NCBI GenBank assembly: GCA_963836405.1
Contig: CAWIJL010000003.1
Location: 124,001-188,000 of the forward strand
Direction: 5' to 3'
Source of the DNA: CAWIJJ01 sp963836405
Lineage (GTDB): Bacteria; Acidobacteriota; Terriglobia; Bryobacterales; Bryobacteraceae
DNA length: 64,000 nucleotides
Both the position numbers and the translations under genes were made by a program. Positions 34,179-43,327 of this stretch are shown here, one piece after another. Each line of letters starts with the position of its first letter. Position 1 is the first letter of the stretch. The notes beneath the pieces were generated by a model. It was not told the origin of the DNA. It saw only the letters and a list, made by a program, of their open reading frames with translations, and ran no database searches.

Positions 34179-35576
34179 ATGAGCAGGCTTCTCTGGCTCG
34201 CGGCCCTGCCGGCCGGGGCACTTTTTCTCCTTACGGCACAGCAGCCCACCCTGGATATCGGCACCATCACCAAGGGTGAGCGCCCCACCATGGCCATCCC
34301 CGACTTTCGCGGCGCCGGGGACGCCCAGTCGTTCATGGCGGCCTTCAACCAGACCCTTTGGTCCGATGTGGAAGGCGCGGGGCTGTTCCGCATGGTCTCG
34401 AAGAGCATGTACCCGCTCGCCATCCCGCAGCAGCCCTCCGATTTCGTCGAACCGCCGCCCGTGGTCCAGACACCCCGCGGCCGCAAAGGCCAGATCACCG
34501 CGCCCCCGACCGGCGGCGGAAAATGGATGACGGACTGGTCCGGCCCACCCGCCTCGGCCAACTATCTCGCCTTCGGATATACCGCCGTCACCAACGGCGT
34601 GCTGGTGCTCCAGGGCTGGCTCTTCGATCTGCGCCGGGACTCCCCCGCGAACGCGCAGGTGCTCGGAAAACGGTATCTCGCCAGCGTGGACGAGGCCGGC
34701 GCCCGCAAGGTGGCGCACGAGTTCGCCGCCGACATTCTGGCGCTATTCGGGGGCCAAACTCTGTTTGGAACTCACATTTATTTTGTCTCCAATCGAACCG
34801 GACACAAAGAGATCTGGGTCATGGACCCCGATGGCGGCAATCAGCGTCAAATCACTCGATTTAACTCGGATTCCATTCAGCCGGCCGTAGGCCCCGATGG
34901 TACCAAAATCGCATTTACTAGCTACTATCGCGGCAATCCTGGTATATTTGTGTTTTCGGTGGATCCGGTCCGGGATTTACGGTTCTATAATCAACGGGCG
35001 TCGGTCAATTCTTCGCCCTCGTTCACCCCGGATGGCAAACAGATCGTTTACTCTTCTTCGGCGCCAAACGACCGCTGCTGCCGGATCTTCATCGCAAGTT
35101 TAGACGGGTCCGGCTTTCGAAACCTGACGTCCATGGCTTCCATCGACACGGAACCGAAAGTCAACCCGAAGACCGGCAGCGAGCTCGTGTTTACTTCCGG
35201 CCGTTCCGGGGCGCAGCAGATCTACAAGATGAATATGGACGGAGGGGATATGAATCGCCTGACCGACGGAACGGGCGAAGCAGGCAACCCTTCATGGCAC
35301 CCGAGCGGTCAGTACATCGCATTTTCGTGGACGCGTGGATTTTCCGCCGGTGCCTGGAATGTCTTCGTCATGGATGTGGCCTCGCGAAGCTACACGCAAC
35401 TCACCCATGGCGAAGGAAGAAACGAAAACCCGAGTTGGGCCCCCGATGGGCGGCACATCGTGTTCGCATCGACTAGGGGTGGTCGATCGCAGATCTACAC
35501 GATGTTGGCAAACGGAACCCAGGTGCAACCGCTGACCAGTCTCGGAAGCAACGAGCGGCCCGCTTGGGGAAATTGA
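34179..35576 (+). CDS. tolB: Tol-Pal system beta-propeller protein TolB
   Basis: 465 aa with a signal peptide (MSRLLWLAALPAGALFLLTAQQ). The N-terminal TolB domain (to about 190) carries an unusual Pro-rich insertion around PLAIPQQPSDFVEPPPVVQTPRGRK. The C-terminal six-bladed propeller has repeated WD40-like units (NRTGHKEIWVMDPDGGNQRQIT, SPSFTPDGKQIVYSSS, NPSWHPSGQYIAFSW, NPSWAPDGRHIVFAS). Periplasmic partner of Pal. The DNA from about 34,740 on is visibly less GC-rich than its surroundings. Confidence 0.95.
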   Translation: MSRLLWLAALPAGALFLLTAQQPTLDIGTITKGERPTMAIPDFRGAGDAQSFMAAFNQTLWSDVEGAGLFRMVSKSMYPLAIPQQPSDFVEPPPVVQTPRGRKGQITAPPTGGGKWMTDWSGPPASANYLAFGYTAVTNGVLVLQGWLFDLRRDSPANAQVLGKRYLASVDEAGARKVAHEFAADILALFGGQTLFGTHIYFVSNRTGHKEIWVMDPDGGNQRQITRFNSDSIQPAVGPDGTKIAFTSYYRGNPGIFVFSVDPVRDLRFYNQRASVNSSPSFTPDGKQIVYSSSAPNDRCCRIFIASLDGSGFRNLTSMASIDTEPKVNPKTGSELVFTSGRSGAQQIYKMNMDGGDMNRLTDGTGEAGNPSWHPSGQYIAFSWTRGFSAGAWNVFVMDVASRSYTQLTHGEGRNENPSWAPDGRHIVFASTRGGRSQIYTMLANGTQVQPLTSLGSNERPAWGN

Positions 35577-35600
35577 TTTTTCGGATCAGGAGAGTGGTTC

Positions 35601-36389
35601 ATGCTGAGTAAACAGAAGATCACGGTCACATTGATGGTGTTGATGCTGTCGCTTTTCGTGGCGGGCTGCAAAAAGAAGGCTCCGCCGCCGCCGCCGCCCC
35701 CGCCGCCGGCTCCCGCGCCGGCCCCGGCACCGCCCAAACCGGTTGCGCCCGCGGTCGCCCAGTTCACCGCTGAGCCGACCACCATTCAGCGCGGCCAGTC
35801 TTCTACCCTTCGTTGGGAAGTGACCGGCGAAAGCACCAGCATTGCGATCGATCAGACCATCGGACCGGTCCAGAACACCGGGAATCGCCGGGTGTTTCCG
35901 AGCGACTCCACCACCTATACCCTGACTGCCACGGGTCCCGGAGGCACCACCACCGCTTCCACCACCATCACCGTGACGGCGCCGCCGCCGCCTCCTCCAC
36001 CGCCCGCGCCCAAACCGACCGTCCCCCTGGACCAGCGCATCACTAACGAGGTGCAGGATGTCTTCTTCGATTACGACAAGAGCGACATCCGAAGTGAGGC
36101 CCGCGACACAATTACCCGCGATGCCGCCGCCATCAAGTCTATCCTCGGCGATTTCCCGAACGCTACCATAATGGTAGAGGGCCATTGCGATGAGCGCGGT
36201 TCGGCGGATTACAACATCGGCCTGGGCGACCGGCGCGCCAGCTCCGCCAAGGAAATGCTGGTGCAACTGGGAGTCCCCGCGGACCATCTCAGAACCATCA
36301 GCTACGGCAAGGAACGGCCGCAGTGCACGGAAGCCACCGAATCCTGCTACCAGCAGAATCGGCGCGTACATTTTTCGGCCGGTCAATAA
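35601..36389 (+). CDS. pal: peptidoglycan-associated lipoprotein Pal with Ig-like insert
   Basis: 262 aa, longer than the usual about 170. A lipoprotein signal ends LFVAGC (Cys23), then a poly-Pro/Ala linker. An Ig-like domain of about 80 residues follows (PTTIQRGQSSTLRWEVTGESTSIAIDQTIGPV, then TTYTLTATGPGGTTTAS). A second proline linker leads to the OmpA-like peptidoglycan-binding domain (VFFDYDKSDIR, IMVEGHCDERGSADYNIGLGDRRASSA, NRRVHF). It links the outer membrane to the cell wall; 24 bp follow the tolB stop. The Ig insert is an addition seen in this lineage type. Confidence 0.94.
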   Translation: MLSKQKITVTLMVLMLSLFVAGCKKKAPPPPPPPPPAPAPAPAPPKPVAPAVAQFTAEPTTIQRGQSSTLRWEVTGESTSIAIDQTIGPVQNTGNRRVFPSDSTTYTLTATGPGGTTTASTTITVTAPPPPPPPPAPKPTVPLDQRITNEVQDVFFDYDKSDIRSEARDTITRDAAAIKSILGDFPNATIMVEGHCDERGSADYNIGLGDRRASSAKEMLVQLGVPADHLRTISYGKERPQCTEATESCYQQNRRVHFSAGQ

Positions 36390-36412
36390 AGTATCAAAAG
36401 ATAGACCGTTGG

Positions 36413-36435
36413 GGGCCGGACGCGCTCTCCGGCCC
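36413..36435 (+). terminator. GC-rich hairpin between pal and cpoB
   Basis: Perfect 8-bp stem GGGCCGGA (36413-36420) / TCCGGCCC (36428-36435), 7-nt loop, no T-tract. More likely an mRNA stabiliser or attenuator than a full terminator; the cpoB ribosome-binding site AAGGAGAA follows. Confidence 0.4.
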
Positions 36436-36457
36436 TCCCTCATAAGGAGAACTGCAT

Positions 36458-37393
36458 ATGTTCCGACGGGTAATGGTGTGTGTTGCGGTGGCGGCGGCCC
36501 TGATCGCGTTCGTCCCCACCCAATCGTCCGGAGCCAGCAAAGAAATCCAGGAATTGCAGCGCGACGTGGCGCAGTTGCAAGACCAGTTGAAACAGCTCCA
36601 GCAATCGCAGGATCGTCAGCTTGCCGAAATCCGCGTGCTCGTTCAGCAGTCGCTCAATGCCGCGAACGACGCCAATAAGGCCGTGGCCGTCATCCAGAGC
36701 GGGTTCTCGCAGAACCTCCGCGATCAGGAATCCAAAGTCGTCGCCCCCGTGGTTGGCCTCAGCTCCCGCATGGACCAGGTTTCGGGCGAAATGCGCACCC
36801 TGCAACAGGCGGTCGCGGACCTGACCGGCCTGATTTCGAAAATGCAGGCGCAACTCGTGGACCTGAACAACGGCGTCAAGGTCTTGCAGGCCCCGCCGCC
36901 TCCGCCGCCTACCGGGGATCCCTCCGCCTCGGCTGGAGGCATGTCCTCCGAAGCGCCCCCCATGCCCGCCACGGACCTTTATAACAACGCTTCGCGGGAC
37001 CGCACGGCCGGCAAACTAGACCTCGCCGTGCAGGAGTTCACCGACTATCTGAAGTGGTACGGCAACACCGAACTCGCCCCCAACGCGCAGTATTACATCG
37101 CCTGGATTCACGCCTCGCAGGGCGATTACGACGCCGCCGTCCAGGAATACGACCTGGTGCTCGAAAAGTACCCCGATAACAACAAAACCGCCGACGCCTT
37201 GTACGGCAAGGGCACGGCCCTGACCAAGCTGGGCCGCCGCACCGACGGGGCCCGGGAATTTCAGGAGCTGATGAAGCGCTTCCCCACCCACAACCTGGCG
37301 CCTCAGGCATGCTCCCAACTGACCACCCTCGGCTACAAGTGCGGGTCGACCTCCCGGCCCGCCGCCAAATCCACCCCCAAGCGCAAGAAGTAG
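36458..37393 (+). CDS. cpoB: Tol-Pal system protein CpoB/YbgF
   Basis: 311 aa. A signal peptide (MFRRVMVCVAVAAALIAFVPTQSSGA), then a coiled-coil trimerisation segment of Gln/Leu heptads (EIQELQRDVAQLQDQLKQLQQSQ), a Pro-rich linker, and TPR repeats from about residue 175 (ATDLYNNASRDRTAGKLDLAVQEFTDYLKWYG, YYIAWIHASQGDYDAAVQEYDLVLEKYPDN). It coordinates cell-wall synthesis with outer-membrane constriction. It closes the operon, 68 bp after pal. The C-terminus is basic (KSTPKRKK). Confidence 0.93.
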   Translation: MFRRVMVCVAVAAALIAFVPTQSSGASKEIQELQRDVAQLQDQLKQLQQSQDRQLAEIRVLVQQSLNAANDANKAVAVIQSGFSQNLRDQESKVVAPVVGLSSRMDQVSGEMRTLQQAVADLTGLISKMQAQLVDLNNGVKVLQAPPPPPPTGDPSASAGGMSSEAPPMPATDLYNNASRDRTAGKLDLAVQEFTDYLKWYGNTELAPNAQYYIAWIHASQGDYDAAVQEYDLVLEKYPDNNKTADALYGKGTALTKLGRRTDGAREFQELMKRFPTHNLAPQACSQLTTLGYKCGSTSRPAAKSTPKRKK

Positions 37394-37504
37394 CGTCGCC
37401 CCCCGATCCCTCACCCTACCTCGTGCCGCCTCATTGTGAGGTTCCAGGCATTGCCGCGGTCCCGCACCGGGTCCGGCGCCGGCTTGCCACGTTAGAGTGA
37501 AGGG

Positions 37505-39322
37505 ATGAAGTGGCTGCTGCTCGCCGGGATGGGCTTCGTCATGGGGGCGGCGGGCCAGGAAATCCGGCTCACCCAGGTGGCTTCGGGAATCTCCAACCCC
37601 ACCGCCATCGAGTCCGCGCACGATGGCTCGGGCCGCCTCTTCCTGGTCCAGCAGAACGGGCTCGTCAAGATTCTGCGCGACGGCACGGTGGCCTCGCAGC
37701 CGTTCCTCGATATCACCGCGAAGACCCGCGCCGACGGCGAGCGCGGCCTGCTCGGCCTCGCCTTCCCTCCCGACTTCGCCGCCAAACAGCGCTTCTACGT
37801 CGACTACACGGATTTGAGCGGCAACACCACCATCGCCCTCTACCGCGTCGGCTCCAACCCCGACGTTGCCGATGCATCCAGCGAAACCGTGCTGCTCAAG
37901 ATCGCCCAGCCCTTTTCCAACCACAACGGTGGGCAGGTCCGCTTCGGGCCCGACGGCTACCTTTACATCGGAATGGGCGACGGCGGCTCGGCGGGCGACC
38001 CGCAGCGCAACGCGCAGAACCGCCTCTCCCTGCTGGGCAAACTCCTGCGCCTCGACGTGGAATCGCAGCCGGGGACCGTGAATATCCCGCCCGACAATCC
38101 GTTCATCGCTCTCTCCAGCGCGCGCGGAGAAATCTGGGCCATGGGCCTGCGCAACCCGTGGCGCTTCTCCTTCGACCGGGCCACGGGCGACCTCTGGATC
38201 GGCGACGTCGGCCAGGGCGCCTACGAAGAAGTGGACTTCCAGCCCGCCTCCAGCCGCGGGGGCGAGAACTACGGCTGGAACCAGGCCGAGGGCATGCATT
38301 GCTACACCGCCGGCTGCAACCTTCAGTCGTTCACCGCGCCCGTGGCCGAGTATCCGCACTCCCTCGGCTGCTCGGTGACCGGCGGCTTCGTTTATCGCGG
38401 ATCCGCCTGGCCCGGGTTGCGCGGCATCTATCTTTACGGCGACTATTGCAGCGGGCGCATCTGGGGAATTGAACGGCATGGCGGCCAGTGGACCAGCCGG
38501 CTGCTGCTCGGCTCCGGCTTCAACATCTCCACATTCGGCGAAGACGATGCCGGCGAACTGTACGTTGCAAACGCGGGCAACGGCACCATCCACCGCATCG
38601 AAGGCAGCCTCGCCCCGCGGTATGGCGCGGACGCCGTGGTGAATGCGGCCAGTTTCGCTCCGGGAGTGTCGCCCGGGTCCCTCGCCACCGTCTTTGCCGC
38701 CGGCATCAAGGACGACCCCGGAATCGCGCTGGCCACTTCCATCCCGATCGCTACGGCGCTCGAGGGCGTCTCGGTGACCGTGAACGGCGTGGCCGCTCCC
38801 ATCCACGGTATCGCCAGCGTGAATGGCGTCGAGCAGGTGAATTTCCAGGTGCCGTTTGAGACGGCGGGCAGTGCCACTGCCTCCGTAGTCGTGGCCCGCG
38901 GCAACGCGGCAGGCGCGGCCGTGACCGTGCCGGTGCTCGAAATCCAGCCGGCCGTTTTCAGCGACGGCGCCGGCAACGCCATCGCGGTGCACAACGCCGA
39001 CTACTCACTGGCGACGGCGGCGCGGCCGCTCGTTCCCGGCGAGTACGCTTTCGTGTACGCTGCCGGGCTGGGCCGTGTGCAGAATCCGCCGCCCACCGGC
39101 GCGGCCTCGCCGCTTTCGCCACCGTCGGCCTCCGTGTCGCAGGTCCGTGTGACCGTCGGAGGCGTCGAGGCGCCGGTCCCGTTTGCCGGCCTCGCGCCCG
39201 GCCTGGTCGGCGTCTTTCAAGTCGATTTCCAGGTACCGGAAGGGACCCCCGCGGGGTCGCAGGATGTGCGCGTAATTGTCGAGGGCGCCGCATCGCCCGC
39301 GTTGAAGGTTCCGTTTCAATAG
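37505..39322 (+). CDS. PQQ-type sugar dehydrogenase fused to Solibacter-type C-terminal domain
   Basis: 605 aa. A signal peptide (MKWLLLAGMGFVMGAAGQ) precedes a six-bladed propeller like soluble glucose/sorbosone dehydrogenases (FLVQQNGLVKILRDG, GERGLLGLAFPPDF, FSNHNGGQVRFGPDGYLYIGMGDGG, GLRNPWRFSFD, GGENYGWNQAEG, VTGGFVYRG). The His in NHNGGQ is the general base of that family. From about 370 comes an adhesin/Ig-like tail (VVNAASFAPGVSPGSLATVF...VEQVNFQVPFE) of the TIGR03437 type. Exported. Its last codons are part of a tandem duplication that runs into the next gene. Confidence 0.87.
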   Translation: MKWLLLAGMGFVMGAAGQEIRLTQVASGISNPTAIESAHDGSGRLFLVQQNGLVKILRDGTVASQPFLDITAKTRADGERGLLGLAFPPDFAAKQRFYVDYTDLSGNTTIALYRVGSNPDVADASSETVLLKIAQPFSNHNGGQVRFGPDGYLYIGMGDGGSAGDPQRNAQNRLSLLGKLLRLDVESQPGTVNIPPDNPFIALSSARGEIWAMGLRNPWRFSFDRATGDLWIGDVGQGAYEEVDFQPASSRGGENYGWNQAEGMHCYTAGCNLQSFTAPVAEYPHSLGCSVTGGFVYRGSAWPGLRGIYLYGDYCSGRIWGIERHGGQWTSRLLLGSGFNISTFGEDDAGELYVANAGNGTIHRIEGSLAPRYGADAVVNAASFAPGVSPGSLATVFAAGIKDDPGIALATSIPIATALEGVSVTVNGVAAPIHGIASVNGVEQVNFQVPFETAGSATASVVVARGNAAGAAVTVPVLEIQPAVFSDGAGNAIAVHNADYSLATAARPLVPGEYAFVYAAGLGRVQNPPPTGAASPLSPPSASVSQVRVTVGGVEAPVPFAGLAPGLVGVFQVDFQVPEGTPAGSQDVRVIVEGAASPALKVPFQ

Positions 39323-39474
39323 GAGGCCGCATGACGAGTCGGAAGTTGGGCAGCGCCGGACCGCACGTTTCCTCCCTGGCGCTCGGTTGCATGAGCATGT
39401 CGGGCGTGTACGGACCTGCCGACGAGGCCGAAAGCATCGCCGCCATTCATGCAGCCATGGATGCCGGCATCATC
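39228..39474 (+). repeat. tandem duplication, copy 1
   Basis: About 247 bp containing the last 95 bp of the sugar-dehydrogenase gene and the first about 144 bp of an aldo/keto reductase gene. Copy 2 follows immediately. The copies differ by about eight substitutions and a 15-bp stretch (about 39281-39295) absent from copy 2. Confidence 0.85.
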
Positions 39475-39537
39475 TCCAGGTGCCGGAAGGCACCCCCGCG
39501 GGGTCGCAGGATGTGCGCGCCGCATCGCCCGCGTTGA
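39331..39537 (+). pseudogene. truncated aldo/keto reductase N-terminal fragment (duplicate)
   Basis: Open frame of 68 codons starting MTSRKLGSAGPHVSSLALGCMSMSGVYGPADEAESIAAIHAAMDAGI, identical in plan to the beginning of the reductase 232 bp downstream. It then enters the duplicated dehydrogenase tail and stops. It has an AGGAGG ribosome-binding site (39321-39326) and keeps the Cys codon (TGC) that is TGA in the longer copy. A gene fragment, unlikely to be functional. Confidence 0.8.
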
Positions 39538-39706
39538 AGGTTCCGGTTCAATAGGAGGCCGCATGACCAGTAGGAAGTTGGGCAGCGCCGGACCGCACGT
39601 TTCCTCCCTGGCGCTCGGTTGAATGAGCATGTCGGGCGTGTACGGACCTGCCGACGAGACCGAAAGCATCGCCGCCATTCATGCAGCCACGGATGCCGGC
39701 ATCACC
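39475..39706 (+). repeat. tandem duplication, copy 2
   Basis: About 232 bp, from a remnant of the dehydrogenase 3' end (39475-39551) to about codon 48 of the second aldo/keto reductase copy. Offset from copy 1 is 247 bp before and 232 bp after the 15-bp deletion. Confidence 0.85.
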
Positions 39707-40462
39707 CTGCTCGATACCGGTGATTTCTACGGCATGGGACACAACGAGATGCTGCTCGCCAAGGCGCTCGAGCACCGTCGCGACCGCGTGCTGCTCTCGG
39801 TTAAATTCGGCGCTCTGCGCGCTCCCTCCGGCGCGTTCCTCGGCGTGGACGGGCGTCCCGAAGCCGTCCGGAATTTCGCGTCCTACTCCTTGCAGCGCCT
39901 GCGCACGGACCATGTCGACGTGTACCGCCTGGCGCGCGTCGATCCGCGCGTGCCCATCGAGGACACGATCGGAGCCATCGCGGACCTGATCCGCGGCGGC
40001 TACCTGCGCTATGCCGGGTTGTCCGAAGCGGGTGCGGCCACCATCCGGCGCGCGGCCATGGCCCACCCCATCACCGACCTCCAGATCGAGTATTCGCTGA
40101 TCAGCCGCGGGATCGAGGCGGAGATCCTGCCCGCCACGCGGGAATTGGGGATAGCCGTGACCGCCTACGGGGTGCTCTCGCGGGGCCTGCTCAGCGGGAG
40201 GGCGCCCGGCGCGAAGGGCGATTTTCGCGCCGGCCTGCCGCGCTTTTCGGCCAGAAACCTGGAGCAGAACCGCGGCATCGTGGATGCGCTCGCGCAGGTG
40301 GCGCACGACCTCGGGGCGACCCCGGTGCAGGTGGCGATTGCCTGGGTGCTTGCCAAGGGTGAGGACATCGTCCCCCTGATCGGTGCGCGCTCCACTGTAG
40401 CCGGAACCCGCTACGACTCCCACCAGATGGCCATGCTCGACAGCGAAAAGCAGGGCGGCTGA
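39563..40462 (+). pseudogene. aldo/keto reductase, degraded (nonsense codon near N-terminus)
   Basis: Starts at ATG 39563 after AGGAGG; codon 20 is TGA (39620-39622) where copy 1 has TGC (Cys). The frame then stays open to 40462, and an ATG directly after the stop (39623) could restart a 279-aa product. Asp/Tyr (LLDTGDFYG) and Lys (LLSVKFG) of the catalytic tetrad remain. The usual His of the QHRVD segment is Ala (YRLARVD). The C-terminus appears to lack about 30 residues between LIGAR and the final YDSHQMAMLDSE. Three independent lesions suggest decay. Confidence 0.75.
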
Positions 40463-40575
40463 GCTGGCAACCTTCCCGTACCAGAAACCAAAAGTCCTAG
40501 AACTGCACATATGACCATTGCCAATTGTTCCATTGACCCGGGTATGGACTACGACGTAAGATCGAGACGTCATCG

Positions 40576-40929
40576 ATGGAACAACGTAGAACTAAGCGCT
40601 TCCAGCTAGAGTTACCGCTTTCCGTGGTACGGGCGGGGACTGAACGGATCAAGCTCCCCGGGAAAACCCGGAATATCAGCTCTAGCGGGGTACTATTTAT
40701 TGCTGGTACGGAACCCTATCTGGGTGATCCCATCGAATATGTGATCACACTGAACCACGAGGGTTCCCAGGCGATCAACATCCGCTGCATGGGCAAGGTT
40801 CTTCGTTCCGAGTGCACGCACCCGGCCGGCGATCCCGCGCGCTCCGCCTATACCATTGCCGCCACCCTCGAGCGGTACGAGTTTGTGCGCGAACTGGAAG
40901 CGGCCAAGCCGGTTGCGGTCGCCCGCTAG
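40576..40929 (+). CDS. PilZ-domain protein
   Basis: 117 aa stand-alone PilZ domain. The c-di-GMP-binding signature is complete: R4-x3-R8 (RRTKR) at the N-terminus and N33-x-S35-x2-G38 (NISSSG). A beta-barrel follows (VLFIAGTEPYLGDPIEYVITL). Such proteins transmit cyclic-di-GMP levels to motility or surface functions. The upstream 113 bp are AT-richer than the surrounding coding DNA and have no strong ribosome-binding site. Confidence 0.85.
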   Translation: MEQRRTKRFQLELPLSVVRAGTERIKLPGKTRNISSSGVLFIAGTEPYLGDPIEYVITLNHEGSQAINIRCMGKVLRSECTHPAGDPARSAYTIAATLERYEFVRELEAAKPVAVAR

Positions 40930-40990
40930 CCCTGCTGTTGTTTTTCCTGCCGCTTTCGTTCTAAGCTAGCAAAGAAAAGGCGAAGGCGTT

Positions 40991-43327
40991 ATGGATCGAT
41001 CTCCCGGTTTTCCTGAGTTTTCGCAGGAGCTCTCCCTCACCCAAAAGGGCAGCCTGGAATCGGTGGTTTCCTACCTGCGGGCGGCCAGCGCGGATACCGA
41101 TTCGCCGGTCCGCGCGATCCATCACCAGCCCGCCTCGGAAGGATTGTTTGCCGACATCCCGGGAGCCGTGGAAGGGCGGCTGGCGGCAGCCCTCGAACGG
41201 CGCGGCATCGCGCAGCTCTACTCCCACCAGGCGGAGTGCTTCAACCACCTGGAGGCCGGCCGCGACGTGGTGGTGGTAACTCCCACCGCCAGCGGCAAAA
41301 CCCTCTGCTACAACCTCCCCGTGCTCAACCTGCTGTTGGGCGACCCGGGCGCCCGCGCCATGTACCTGTTCCCCACCAAGGCCCTGGCCGAGGATCAACT
41401 GCACGAATTCCATGCCGCCGTGGAAGAGATGGGTTCGGATATCCGCGCCTTCACCTACGATGGAGACACCCCGCAGGACGCCCGCAAGGCCATCCGCCAG
41501 AAGGCCAACGTGGTCCTCACGAATCCCGACATGCTGCACTCCGGGATTCTGCCGCATCATACGCGTTGGGCCAAATACTTCGAAAATCTCCGCTACATCG
41601 TCATCGACGAGCTGCACTATTACCGCGGAGTTTATGGCAGCCACCTGGCCAACCTGCTCCGGCGCCTGGCCCGCATCGTCGAATTCTACGGTTCGAACCC
41701 GAGGTTCATCTGCTGCTCCGCCACCATCGCCAATCCCCGCGAACTGGCCGAGGCGCTCACCGGCCGCAAGTTCGAACTGGTGGAACGGAACGGCGCGCCC
41801 CGAGGGGAAAAATTCTTCGTCTTCTACAACCCGCCGGTGGTCAACCGGCAGCTCGGCATCCGCCGCAGCTACATTGCGGAAACCCGCCGCATGGCCCTGC
41901 GGTTCATCGAAAGCAACCTGCAAACCCTGGTGTTTGCGAACAACCGGCTGGCCACCGAGGTGTTGGTCACCTATCTCAAGGATGCCTGCGACAAAGGTCC
42001 CATTCCGAGCGAGACCGTGCGCGGCTATCGCGGCGGCTACCTGCCGCGCGAGCGCCGTGAAATCGAGCGGCAGTTGCGCAATGGCGAGATCCGCGCCGTC
42101 GTCGCCACCAACGCCCTCGAACTCGGCATCGATATCGGCTCGCTCGATGCCGTGGTGATGGCCGGATACCCGGGGACCATCGCCTCCAGCTGGCAGCGCG
42201 CCGGACGCGCGGGACGGCGCCAGACTCCGTCCGCCGCCGTCATGGTGGCTTCCAGCGCGCCCCTCGATCAGTACGTGGTCGAGCACCCCGATTACTTCTT
42301 CGGCCGTTCGCCGGAACACGCCTATATCAATCCGGAAAACGTGGAGATCCTCTTGGCCCACCTGAAGTGCGCCGCCTTCGAGCTTCCCTTGCGCGACGGC
42401 GAGAAATTCGGCGTCCATGCGACCGGCGACTTGTGCCGGTTCCTCGAGGAGACCGGCTTCCTGCACCATTCCGCCGGCGCGTGGCACTGGACCTCGGACA
42501 GCTACCCCGCCGACTCGACCAGCCTGCGGTCGGTCTCGAGCGACAATTTCGTGGTGGTGGACTGCACGGGCGAGCCGAAGGTGGTGGCCGACGTCGCCTT
42601 CACGGCCGCCCTCACCAGCCTGCACGAAAAGGCCATTTACCTCCACGAGCGCACGCAATATCACGTGGACCGCTTCGATTACGAGCAGCGCAAAGCCTAC
42701 GTCACCCGCGTGGATTGCAACTATTACACCGACGCCATCGACTACACCCAGGTGAAGGCGCTCGAGGAGTTCGAAGGCGAGGCGCTCGGCGGCGCGCGCC
42801 GGGTCTGGGGCGACGTCCGCGTGAACCGCCAGATCGTCGGCTTCAAGAAGATCAAGTTCTACACCATGGAGAACGTAGGCGCCGGCAAGCTCTCCATGCC
42901 GGAACAGGAAATGCACACCACCGCATTCTGGCTGCACTTCCCCGCCGCCTTCCTCGCCGGCTTCACCGATTTCACCCCGACTGAAAAACAGAGCGGCATC
43001 GTGGGCCTGGGCAATGCGCTGCGCACGGTGGCCGCGCTGCTGCTCATGTGCGACCCGCGCGACCTGGGCGTGGCCCTGAGCGAAGAGATCGCCGGCGGCC
43101 TGGCTGCTTTCGAACCGAACCTATACCTCTACGATGCCTACCCCGGCGGCATCGGCCAGAGCGGCCCGTTGTACCGCCTCACGCCGCGCCTGCTCCGGCA
43201 CGCCGCGGAACTTCTGGCCGCCTGCGCCTGCGAGTCCGGATGCCCCTCCTGCGTCGGCCCCGTGGGAGAGGTCGGAGAGCGAGGAAAGGAAGTTGCCACG
43301 CGCGTGTTGGCCGCCCTCGCCGGCTAA
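40991..43327 (+). CDS. DEAD/DEAH-type helicase of the MrfA/Hrq1/YprA family
   Basis: 778 aa. RecA domain 1 has Walker A TPTASGKT (about 95-102) and DELH in VIDELHYYRG; the segment CCSATIANP is motif III. RecA domain 2 ends with QRAGRAGR. A long C-terminal region (DUF1998-type) finishes in a four-cysteine zinc site, CACESGCPSCVGPVGE. MrfA homologues unwind DNA in mitomycin-crosslink repair in Bacillus. Full length is normal. Monocistronic by position. Confidence 0.93.
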   Translation: MDRSPGFPEFSQELSLTQKGSLESVVSYLRAASADTDSPVRAIHHQPASEGLFADIPGAVEGRLAAALERRGIAQLYSHQAECFNHLEAGRDVVVVTPTASGKTLCYNLPVLNLLLGDPGARAMYLFPTKALAEDQLHEFHAAVEEMGSDIRAFTYDGDTPQDARKAIRQKANVVLTNPDMLHSGILPHHTRWAKYFENLRYIVIDELHYYRGVYGSHLANLLRRLARIVEFYGSNPRFICCSATIANPRELAEALTGRKFELVERNGAPRGEKFFVFYNPPVVNRQLGIRRSYIAETRRMALRFIESNLQTLVFANNRLATEVLVTYLKDACDKGPIPSETVRGYRGGYLPRERREIERQLRNGEIRAVVATNALELGIDIGSLDAVVMAGYPGTIASSWQRAGRAGRRQTPSAAVMVASSAPLDQYVVEHPDYFFGRSPEHAYINPENVEILLAHLKCAAFELPLRDGEKFGVHATGDLCRFLEETGFLHHSAGAWHWTSDSYPADSTSLRSVSSDNFVVVDCTGEPKVVADVAFTAALTSLHEKAIYLHERTQYHVDRFDYEQRKAYVTRVDCNYYTDAIDYTQVKALEEFEGEALGGARRVWGDVRVNRQIVGFKKIKFYTMENVGAGKLSMPEQEMHTTAFWLHFPAAFLAGFTDFTPTEKQSGIVGLGNALRTVAALLLMCDPRDLGVALSEEIAGGLAAFEPNLYLYDAYPGGIGQSGPLYRLTPRLLRHAAELLAACACESGCPSCVGPVGEVGERGKEVATRVLAALAG

